From the NCBI GenBank assembly GCA_964591455.1, contig CAZQDZ010000012.1, positions 1 to 64,000 on the forward strand: a DNA stretch of 64,000 bases, read 5' to 3'. Each line of letters starts with the position of its first letter. Position 1 is the stretch's first letter. The DNA comes from RFSX01 sp964591455 (lineage in GTDB: Bacteria > Bacteroidota > Bacteroidia > Chitinophagales > Saprospiraceae). The notes beneath the pieces were generated by a model. The model was not told where the DNA came from. It was given only the letters and a program-made list of their open reading frames with translations, and did no database searches. The translations under genes were made by a program, and so were the position numbers. Shown here one piece after another: positions 27,343 through 34,876 of the stretch.

Positions 27343-28376
27343 AAGCTATAATTTTCGAAAAGTTCGGAGGCGAGCTTAGTGTTAAGCAGGTTCCCGATCC
27401 ATCTCCCAAACCAGATGGCGTAGTCATTAAAGTAGCTGCTACTGGATTATGCCGTAGCGATTGGCACGGATGGATAGGACATGACCCTGACATTAAATTA
27501 CCCCACATACCTGGCCATGAACTGGCAGGCACAATTGCTGCGGTGGGCAAGGATGTACACAATTTTTCGGTTGGGGATCGAGTGACTGTTCCCTTTGTAT
27601 GTGCCTGTGGTAGCTGTCCACAATGTAGAACTGATAATCAACAGGTATGCGATAGGCAATCCCAGCCTGGGTTTACCCATTGGGGATCTTTTGCAGAATA
27701 CGTTGCCTTGGATTATGCAGACACCAATCTTGTAACATTACCCCAAGAAATAAATATGGAAACGGCCGCTACTTTGGGGTGCCGTTTTATAACTTCATAT
27801 AGAGCCGTTGTGGATCAAGGGCAAGTGACGGCCGAACAGTATGTTGCGGTACATGGTTGTGGAGGTGTCGGACTATCAGCCATTATGATCGCCACCGCTT
27901 TGGGCGCCAAAGTTATTGCAGTAGATATCAATGCAGATAACTTAGAACTCGCAAAAGAATTAGGTGCCATGGCTACGGTAGATGCGACCACTGGCAGAAT
28001 TGTCGAACAGGTCAGAGCGCATACCCAAGGCGGGGCTCATGTGTCTCTGGATGCTTTGGGCAGTGCTGATACTTGTTATAACTCTATTGCTAATTTACGA
28101 AAACGAGGCAAGCACATCCAAGTAGGGCTTATGACTGGGGATCATCAACATCCTAAGATACCAATGGATCAGGTAGTAGCTCATGAATTGGAAATCTTAG
28201 GCAGTCATGGCATGCAGGCTCATAAGTATCCAGAAATCTTGGAGCTGATAATAAGCGGCAATCTAAGGCCCCAACAGATGATAGAACGTACCATAACATT
28301 GAAAGAAGCTGCTACTGCCCTCCCCCTTATGAATCGTTTTATGCATAAAGGGGTAATGGTGGTAAATAGGTTTTAA
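27339..28376 (+). CDS. Zinc-dependent alcohol dehydrogenase
   Basis: 345 residues of the medium-chain dehydrogenase family. The catalytic zinc site is Cys38 (GLCRSDWHGW) with His60-Glu61 (GHELAG). The structural zinc loop has four cysteines (CGSCPQCRTDNQQVC, Cys90/93/96/104). The NAD(P)-binding Rossmann motif is VHGCGGVGLSA, with an acidic residue (VIAVDIN) that suggests NAD. It oxidises an alcohol or reduces an aldehyde. The overlapping start with the nitrilase gene implies a shared pathway, perhaps breakdown of a hydroxynitrile or aldoxime-derived compound (inference). Confidence 0.88.
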   Translation: MKAIIFEKFGGELSVKQVPDPSPKPDGVVIKVAATGLCRSDWHGWIGHDPDIKLPHIPGHELAGTIAAVGKDVHNFSVGDRVTVPFVCACGSCPQCRTDNQQVCDRQSQPGFTHWGSFAEYVALDYADTNLVTLPQEINMETAATLGCRFITSYRAVVDQGQVTAEQYVAVHGCGGVGLSAIMIATALGAKVIAVDINADNLELAKELGAMATVDATTGRIVEQVRAHTQGGAHVSLDALGSADTCYNSIANLRKRGKHIQVGLMTGDHQHPKIPMDQVVAHELEILGSHGMQAHKYPEILELIISGNLRPQQMIERTITLKEAATALPLMNRFMHKGVMVVNRF

Positions 28377-28448
28377 TCTTACAAAAGACTATCAATAATC
28401 GTCTAGTATTATAGTAGCGTTATATTATCATTATCCTATCTTTATTCA

Positions 28449-30446
28449 ATGAGGTTAAGACTGTCTCTTTTATTTTTCTGTTTTCTTGGATTAACCTTTT
28501 TGTGCTGTGAAATCTCCGACACAGAAACACCACAGTCAACAATATATCCTACTACAAAACCATGCACGCGATGGTGGTGGTTTGCCACCGAAATAAAGAA
28601 GGAAGACATTAAGCACCAATTGGATTGGCTAAAGAAAAATAATTTTGGAGGTGTAGAGATTGCTTGGGTATATCCGCTGTATCGCTACCAGAGGATGTAT
28701 CAACGCAGCTATAACAGGCATTATCCAGTAGACACAACCGCACAGGAATGGTTAAGTCCAGAATGGACTGAGATGATTAGCTATGCTAAATCATATGCAG
28801 ACTCCTTGGGGTTGATTTGTGATTTTACATTTGGGAGTGCTTGGCCAGTGGCTGGACTTGATATGAAGAAAGAACATACCACTCAAGTATATGGAGATAC
28901 AAGTTTTCAGCAGTTGCTGACCTTTGCTTGGTCATGGCCTGACACCATGTCTGTAATCAATCATCTGGACAAAGAGGCATTTGATGCATTTTCTACGCCT
29001 ATAGAAGCGGCTATAAAACCTGCATTAAAAGGTTCTAAATCAGCCTTATTTACTGACTCTTGGGAGATAAAGATGAACAGTAAATATAAAGTGTGGACAG
29101 ATGGATTTGAGGATACATTTCAAGATGAATTTGGATATGATATCATTCCATACATGGAACAAGGATTAGATTCTTTTCCTGATGTCAGATATGATTATAT
29201 GCTACTTATAGATAAGTATGTCACGGAGGGATTTTATAAGCCTTATGTGGAGAAGTGCAGAGAGTTAGGTGCTTGGTCTAGAGTACAATGTCTCGCATCT
29301 CCGACAGATGTCATGAATACTTATGCACTTGTAGATATTCCAGAGACAGAGGCCATGCTGAATAATCCTAGTTTTTCAAAAGTGGTCAGTTCATCTGCTT
29401 GTCTCTCAGAGAAACCAATGGTATCCTCAGAGAGTTTTACTTGCATGTATGGGTTCCCGTCAACATATCTGAGAGAGGAACAAACAGCCGATTTAAAGAT
29501 GGTAGCAGATGCGCTTTTTGCTAATGGCGTTAATCAGCATTTCTACCACGGCACTCCATATAATCCTATAGGCTCTGATACAATAGAGTTTTTTGCGACT
29601 ACCTATTTTGGACCTGGAGGTAGCCTGGAGCCTGAATTACCTGGCTTTAATAGTTATATGGAAAAGGTATCTGCATATATGCAACGAGGGAAGACCTATT
29701 CGGATATTGCCGTCTATATTCCTTATGAAGATGGTGTGATGACTGGCGCTTATCCTGAAGAACGCCAACGTGTGTGGGTGTGGGGAGAATACGAATTGCG
29801 ATATCTTTCTATGCCTGAAGAAACAAAAGGCTATCATCCCTTATGGATTAACAGAGAATTTCTGAGCAAGGCAAATTACATAGATGGAAAGTTGGCTATT
29901 GGTGATGCACATTTTTCTGCGCTGTATGTCAATGTCAATTATATGGACGAGAACGCATTGGAACGCTTATTATACCTTGCTAAAAAAGGATTACCGGTAA
30001 TCTTAAAAAAAGATGTGATAGAACCCGGTAAGATTAAAAATGAGAACTATAAGAATCAATTAGAAACGCTTAAGGCCTTAGATAATGTTTCTCCTGATTT
30101 CAGCAAATTAGTGAATCATGTACCGCTTATCTCTGGGGAATTTGTACCTGATTATTGGAGTAGAGTGGAGGAAAATGGTACGCAGTATATCTTCCTTGCT
30201 CAGCCTCATTCTAAGGATCTGATCTATCCTGTCTACTCGGGACAATCATTTATGGATAAGCCCATCGAACTGCCTTTAACTTTGAATATAGGTCCTAATA
30301 AAATTTCTAAGACATTTATATTTAAACCCTATCAGTCTTTATTACTTAAAATAAGTTCAGACGGTATCATAGAAGAGTTAGATATATACTTTGTGCCTAA
30401 AGATCCCATTATCAGACCCAAGGAAAAACAGAAAATGTACTTTTAA
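28449..30446 (+). CDS. GH106-like glycoside hydrolase lipoprotein
   Basis: 665 residues with a lipoprotein signal (FLCC, Cys19 or 20). The mature start CTRWWWFATEIKKEDIKHQL, then NNFGGVEIAW, is like the opening of GH106 alpha-L-rhamnosidases, which have a TIM-barrel core. SLGLICDFTFGSAWPVAG and VSSESFTCMYG also fit. At 665 residues it is clearly shorter than usual GH106 enzymes (about 900-1100), lacking the C-terminal beta domains. The catalytic acid cannot be assigned with confidence. It is followed within 10 bp by a GH28-like gene, so both probably act on one polysaccharide at the outer membrane. Confidence 0.65.
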   Translation: MRLRLSLLFFCFLGLTFLCCEISDTETPQSTIYPTTKPCTRWWWFATEIKKEDIKHQLDWLKKNNFGGVEIAWVYPLYRYQRMYQRSYNRHYPVDTTAQEWLSPEWTEMISYAKSYADSLGLICDFTFGSAWPVAGLDMKKEHTTQVYGDTSFQQLLTFAWSWPDTMSVINHLDKEAFDAFSTPIEAAIKPALKGSKSALFTDSWEIKMNSKYKVWTDGFEDTFQDEFGYDIIPYMEQGLDSFPDVRYDYMLLIDKYVTEGFYKPYVEKCRELGAWSRVQCLASPTDVMNTYALVDIPETEAMLNNPSFSKVVSSSACLSEKPMVSSESFTCMYGFPSTYLREEQTADLKMVADALFANGVNQHFYHGTPYNPIGSDTIEFFATTYFGPGGSLEPELPGFNSYMEKVSAYMQRGKTYSDIAVYIPYEDGVMTGAYPEERQRVWVWGEYELRYLSMPEETKGYHPLWINREFLSKANYIDGKLAIGDAHFSALYVNVNYMDENALERLLYLAKKGLPVILKKDVIEPGKIKNENYKNQLETLKALDNVSPDFSKLVNHVPLISGEFVPDYWSRVEENGTQYIFLAQPHSKDLIYPVYSGQSFMDKPIELPLTLNIGPNKISKTFIFKPYQSLLLKISSDGIIEELDIYFVPKDPIIRPKEKQKMYF

Positions 30447-30455
30447 TCATAGGCT

Positions 30456-31964
30456 ATGAAAATTTGGTTGCTATTTCTTTGGAGTATTTCTGTGGTCTCG
30501 TTGTTCGGGCGAGATTATGATGTAACTTATTTTGGGGCTATCGGTGACGGCACTACATTAAATACTGAGGCCATACAGTCTGCCATTAATCAAGCACATA
30601 AAGACGGGCAGGGTAGGGTTGTGATACCAGAAGGTGTTTTTTTAACTGGGAGCATCCATCTGTATTCTGGAGTAGAATTACACATTTCTGAAGGGGCTGT
30701 TTTGTTAGGTTCTTATTTGCATGAACATCATGATGTTGCAAAATCTTCATACATGAGAGCCATTATATTGGCCACTGACCAGCAGAACATTGCCATTTCA
30801 GGCAAAGGAATAATTGATGGGCAGGGAAGAAAGAATGGTGTACTCCTGGACAGTATGTACCATGTAGGCTTATTGGACAGCATTAGATATAATCATGTAG
30901 AAAAGAGACCACGATTCTATATGAGGTCCATGTTGATTGTATTTGTAAAGTGTAAGGGTATTCTCGTAGAAGATATAACGCTTAAGGATGCCGCCAGTTG
31001 GGTACAGCACTATGACAGATGCGAAGATCTAACGATAGATAATATTACTGTGGACAGTGATGCCTTTTGGAATAATGATGGGATTGATATCTCAGATTCT
31101 AAGAATGTTCGCGTTACTAACTGTAATATTAACTGTGCCGATGATGGCATCTGTCTTAAATCTCACTATGTGGATTATGTGATGGATAGTGTGTATATAT
31201 CAGATTGTAGAGTGCGGTCCAGTGCCAGTGCTGTCAAGTTTGGTACTAAGTCTGAAGGTGGATTTAGGAATGTGTTGATTAAGAATATAGAAGTCTATGA
31301 CACCTATAGGTCTGCAATCGCCATAGAATCTGTAGACGGAGGTATACTGGAAAATATCTACATCGATAGTATAACGGCTAAGAATACAGGTAATGCCATA
31401 TTCATCAAATTAGGTCATCGGGAGTCGGAACGCAAGGTAGGCACACTAAAGAATGTTGTGCTTAAGAATATCCATGTCGAAGTGCCATGGGGTAGGCCTG
31501 ATGGTGAGTATGATATGAGAGGACCTTCCTTGTCATTTTTTCACAATCTGTTTCCAGCATCGATTACAGGGATGCCTGACTTTCCAGTAGAGAATGTACT
31601 ATTAGAGAATATAACCATTTCCTATCCTGGACGAGGTCATAAAGCCATGGCGTATGCACCCCTCGATCGCTTAGATGCCATACCTGAAAATGCTTCTGAT
31701 TATCCTGAATTTAGTATGTATGGTGAGTTGCCCGCTTGGGGATTTTATATTCGCCATGTCAAAGGACTACAGATGAAAAATGTCAAATTAAGCATAGATG
31801 ATGCTGATTATAGACCAGCCATGGTCCTTGATAATGTACAAAAGGCTTCATTCCAGAATTTTGAGATTCTAGATACCCCTAAGAAAATTGACTTCTACCA
31901 TATTAGGAGTGAAGACTTAATGATAGATTTAGATATTGATTCTCAGAAATTAGATGCTAATTAA
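30456..31964 (+). CDS. GH28-like polygalacturonase-type beta-helix protein
   Basis: 502 residues, signal peptide 1-18. The N-terminal motif (YFGAIGDGTTLNTEAIQSAI) is the pectate-lyase/GH28 opening. The right-handed beta helix carries NNDG (206-209) and CADDG (Asp229/Asp230), equivalent to the catalytic NTD and DD motifs of GH28. The canonical GHG and RIK motifs are replaced by SAVKFGTKSEGG and YRSAIAIES, so substrate or mechanism may differ from true polygalacturonases. It probably hydrolyses galacturonate-containing chains in the periplasm, paired with the GH106-like rhamnosidase upstream. Confidence 0.78.
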   Translation: MKIWLLFLWSISVVSLFGRDYDVTYFGAIGDGTTLNTEAIQSAINQAHKDGQGRVVIPEGVFLTGSIHLYSGVELHISEGAVLLGSYLHEHHDVAKSSYMRAIILATDQQNIAISGKGIIDGQGRKNGVLLDSMYHVGLLDSIRYNHVEKRPRFYMRSMLIVFVKCKGILVEDITLKDAASWVQHYDRCEDLTIDNITVDSDAFWNNDGIDISDSKNVRVTNCNINCADDGICLKSHYVDYVMDSVYISDCRVRSSASAVKFGTKSEGGFRNVLIKNIEVYDTYRSAIAIESVDGGILENIYIDSITAKNTGNAIFIKLGHRESERKVGTLKNVVLKNIHVEVPWGRPDGEYDMRGPSLSFFHNLFPASITGMPDFPVENVLLENITISYPGRGHKAMAYAPLDRLDAIPENASDYPEFSMYGELPAWGFYIRHVKGLQMKNVKLSIDDADYRPAMVLDNVQKASFQNFEILDTPKKIDFYHIRSEDLMIDLDIDSQKLDAN

Positions 31965-31968
31965 TTAG

Positions 31969-32889
31969 ATGCATCGCTTATTATCTATACTACTCATTTT
32001 TGCATCATGCACTGCGCCAATAGAACTCCCTAACTTAGAGAAGAAGGAAGGTTGTAATGAAGGTCAGCTGCTATTGGGTACGGCATATCATTCATTCGAT
32101 GAATTAAAAGAATGTATTGACATTAATTACACAAAGGGCAGTAAGCCTAAAATGACAATGCATCATTATGGAGAGACAAGTGTCACTACTTGTAGTATGT
32201 CAACGTGTGTATCAGAGAAAGATATGCTAAATGCAAATGCTTCCAACCTCCTAGAGAAAGCCAAGATTCTTTTTAAAGCTCCTCTCCTTATTGCCGATAG
32301 AATAGACCTTCAGAGGGCTTACCTATTATCACGTAGGAGACCAGTAAATTTCGGCGCAAATGATATCGCTTTCTATGACTTAGCCATTGCCATCACTAAC
32401 CATATAGATAGAACTGGAATACATGAGAAGTATAATGATGACTTTACTGAGAAAGGGTTTATTAATACGTTTAATCATTTTGTAAGCCAAGCTTTTATTA
32501 CCTCAATATTTTCTAGTCGTCTTGCTGATTTTATTGCAGATGCCCATGAACTTGCAAGATTGCCAGAATTGGTAACTGGACAATTTTCAAAATCGCAATT
32601 GGAAGATTTGAAAAATGGACCGCTAGATAACTATGTGGATTTACTTAATAATGAATGGGGGCAAGCTTTTGGCGAACAGATGCAAAATAAATACGACATT
32701 GACAGGTCGTCTCATTGGACACCAGAATTAATGGCTAGTTATCTGAACGAGGTCCAGAGCTATGCTTCTAAGGCTTTTGATATTGGTTTCGAACCATTCA
32801 GACCCGCTGATACCAAGGTTATTTTGTTTGCTGATAAAATCAATGCCGTGATGACAGACTTCACTGCGCATTCAGAGAATCTGTTTTGA
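31969..32889 (+). CDS. Lipoprotein with DUF6973-like domain
   Basis: 306 residues, starting 4 bp after the GH28-like gene. The signal ends LLIFASC (Cys14). The N-terminal part has five further cysteines (e.g. GCNEGQ, TTCSMSTC). Residues about 165-235 (FNHFVSQAFITSIFSSRLAD, DAHELA, LDNYVDLLNNEWGQAFGEQ) resemble DUF6973, which has a similar H..A.....HE....DL.NN..G pattern. Enzymatic role unknown. The operon position suggests an accessory role in polysaccharide processing. The 3' end overlaps the convergent pentapeptide gene by 29 bp. Confidence 0.55.
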   Translation: MHRLLSILLIFASCTAPIELPNLEKKEGCNEGQLLLGTAYHSFDELKECIDINYTKGSKPKMTMHHYGETSVTTCSMSTCVSEKDMLNANASNLLEKAKILFKAPLLIADRIDLQRAYLLSRRRPVNFGANDIAFYDLAIAITNHIDRTGIHEKYNDDFTEKGFINTFNHFVSQAFITSIFSSRLADFIADAHELARLPELVTGQFSKSQLEDLKNGPLDNYVDLLNNEWGQAFGEQMQNKYDIDRSSHWTPELMASYLNEVQSYASKAFDIGFEPFRPADTKVILFADKINAVMTDFTAHSENLF

Positions 32890-34141
32890 CAACGATATAG
32901 CGATTCTCTATTTTCTTATTTCGGATTTGGTGGTAATCAGTTTTGATTACCTCTCGACCTTGCACAGAGTTGTCATCTAATTGTTGGCTTATCCAATCTA
33001 CACCATTAACAGATACAGAATCTAAAGTGGCATCCGTGATGTTCAAATGATTAATGATGGCTAATTGAAGAAAAGCATTATCAAAGTTGGCTTTTGTGGC
33101 ATTGCACCTTGTCAATATGGTCCTTCTTAAACTGGTCTCAGTTAGATTACAGTTTTCAAGTACACCATCCGAGAGATTGGCACCAAAGAGGTTGGTTCTG
33201 GTCAGGTTAGAATTATTGAGTAAACTGGTATTTAATTGTGCTGAGGTAAAATTAGCATCAGTGAGATTGCTGAATCTCATTCTCGAATTATGGATAATCG
33301 CACTTCCAAAGTTTGCATTAATGAGGGATGCCGAATCTAACTTGCTCCAGGATAGATTTACTTTCAGAAAATTGGCATTATCTAAGATAGACTTAGAAAG
33401 ATGAGCACCCCACAAATTAGCTTCTTCTAGAGTTGCTTCCGACAAGTTAGATTCTATAAGAATCGCATCTTTCATTTGTGCTCCTTTCAAATTTGCATGA
33501 GATAGATTTTTATTTTTCCATTCTATTTCTTCTAGTATCGCATAACTATAATCAGCACTTTTATTGATAGCTATCTGAGTGGCATCATCTAAATTTAAAT
33601 CCATAATGTTTTTGAGCAAGAAGCCACGTTCTCGACTTTGTAATAAAGAGAAGCTATCTGAAGTTGCTTTACGATAGGGCTTATAACCTTTGCTCAAGCT
33701 AGCGATTTGCGCGATGCTCTCCTGGCTTAATGTTCTTGTGGGGGATAATGCCGCTTCTTGTGTAATTCTCGTAATCAATTCTGCCGAATGCTTATCTAAA
33801 GAGGCATTCTGATTGAGTATTAATTTATTTGCCTCTAGGTCATCTAAAGTGGCTTGCTTAACAGCTCTGTTATCAGTTTGCTGGAGCCTGACAGTAAAGA
33901 AAATTAGGATAATGGAAATGAGAAAGTAGAATGGAAAAAGGGTGTTTCTTTTATTACGCCTATTCTTATTAACTCCCAGAATTCTATGAGATATGGAACC
34001 TATAACCCAAATGCCAAAGAAGCATACAAACCCAAGGAGAAATTCTCTGCTCTTCAGCAAAGACGGTTCAGCGTAGCCTATAATCGCAACGAATAGTACG
34101 AAGAGGATAAGATTAAGCGTAATCTCCTTGGCAAGGCTCAT
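32861..34141 (-). CDS. Membrane-anchored pentapeptide-repeat protein
   Basis: 426 residues. Three hydrophobic segments in the first 95 residues (about 8-25, 33-50, 69-86) anchor it. Residues 200-390 are around 35 pentapeptide repeats A(D/N)LxX, e.g. LSHANLKGAQMKDAILIESN and TDANFTSAQLNTSLLNNSNL, forming a right-handed quadrilateral helix. The part between (100-195) is helical. Pentapeptide proteins with membrane anchors are common in Bacteroidota, and their targets are unknown. Convergent overlap with the lipoprotein gene may produce antisense 3' ends. Confidence 0.8.
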   Translation of the reverse strand: MSLAKEITLNLILFVLFVAIIGYAEPSLLKSREFLLGFVCFFGIWVIGSISHRILGVNKNRRNKRNTLFPFYFLISIILIFFTVRLQQTDNRAVKQATLDDLEANKLILNQNASLDKHSAELITRITQEAALSPTRTLSQESIAQIASLSKGYKPYRKATSDSFSLLQSRERGFLLKNIMDLNLDDATQIAINKSADYSYAILEEIEWKNKNLSHANLKGAQMKDAILIESNLSEATLEEANLWGAHLSKSILDNANFLKVNLSWSKLDSASLINANFGSAIIHNSRMRFSNLTDANFTSAQLNTSLLNNSNLTRTNLFGANLSDGVLENCNLTETSLRRTILTRCNATKANFDNAFLQLAIINHLNITDATLDSVSVNGVDWISQQLDDNSVQGREVIKTDYHQIRNKKIENRYIVVKTDSLNAQ

Positions 34142-34299
34142 GAGAGCAAGATAATGATTATGGATTGATTATTACTAGGAGGGAATTAGTTTAAGAAAGA
34201 TGGAAAAGTAATTTTAATGGCAATCATGCCAACAAAACTATAACTTTAAGGGTCTGTTATTTTAAAGCCTGTACATAAATAAACTTATAATCATTAGTT

Positions 34300-34812
34300 A
34301 TGAATAAATTAAAGTACTTCTTGTTTGTTATGATTGCTCTTGCTGTATCCTGTGGTGATGATAATGAAACCACTGTATCAGATAATTGTGTCTTCGAACA
34401 AATCGATGAGAATATGGACGGTTTGATAGATCCTACAGAAAGGACGATAATGCAATTATGTAGAAGTAACTTGTTAAATACTAAGCGTGAAGTAGAAGAA
34501 AATTTGATTGGTGAATGGGAGCTTGTAGGTTTTGGAACGGGATGGATAGGAACACTTTCTCAACCATGTGGATCCATAGAAATATCTGAAAGAGACTTAA
34601 CGTATCACTTTACAAATTCTCGAATTGATACAGTTGTAACCAGTCAATGGGAGATATCAGAATTTGAATTCAATGGGCAAAATCTTTTTCAGCTAAAAAC
34701 AGAAATCAATCTGTTCTCCATTAAGTTTATAAATCAATTTTGTGGAGATTATATGTTTGGAGATGCAACTCCAAGTGATGGGAATATGTACCTGTATGAG
34801 AAAGTGAATTGA
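34300..34812 (+). CDS. Small lipoprotein with acidic calcium-like loop
   Basis: 170 residues. The signal ends ALAVSC (Cys18). After it, NCVFEQIDENMDGLIDPTE contains DENMDGLIDPTE, which resembles an EF-hand loop. The rest (LIGEWELVGFGTGWIG onward) is a lipocalin-like beta domain common in Bacteroidota lipoproteins. No named function. It is free-standing between two minus-strand genes. Confidence 0.6.
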   Translation: MNKLKYFLFVMIALAVSCGDDNETTVSDNCVFEQIDENMDGLIDPTERTIMQLCRSNLLNTKREVEENLIGEWELVGFGTGWIGTLSQPCGSIEISERDLTYHFTNSRIDTVVTSQWEISEFEFNGQNLFQLKTEINLFSIKFINQFCGDYMFGDATPSDGNMYLYEKVN

Positions 34813-34876
34813 GCTAGTAGCTTGCCTTTTGTTATAACCTTCTAACTATTAGACGTGAAATTATTGCAGCTGAAAC

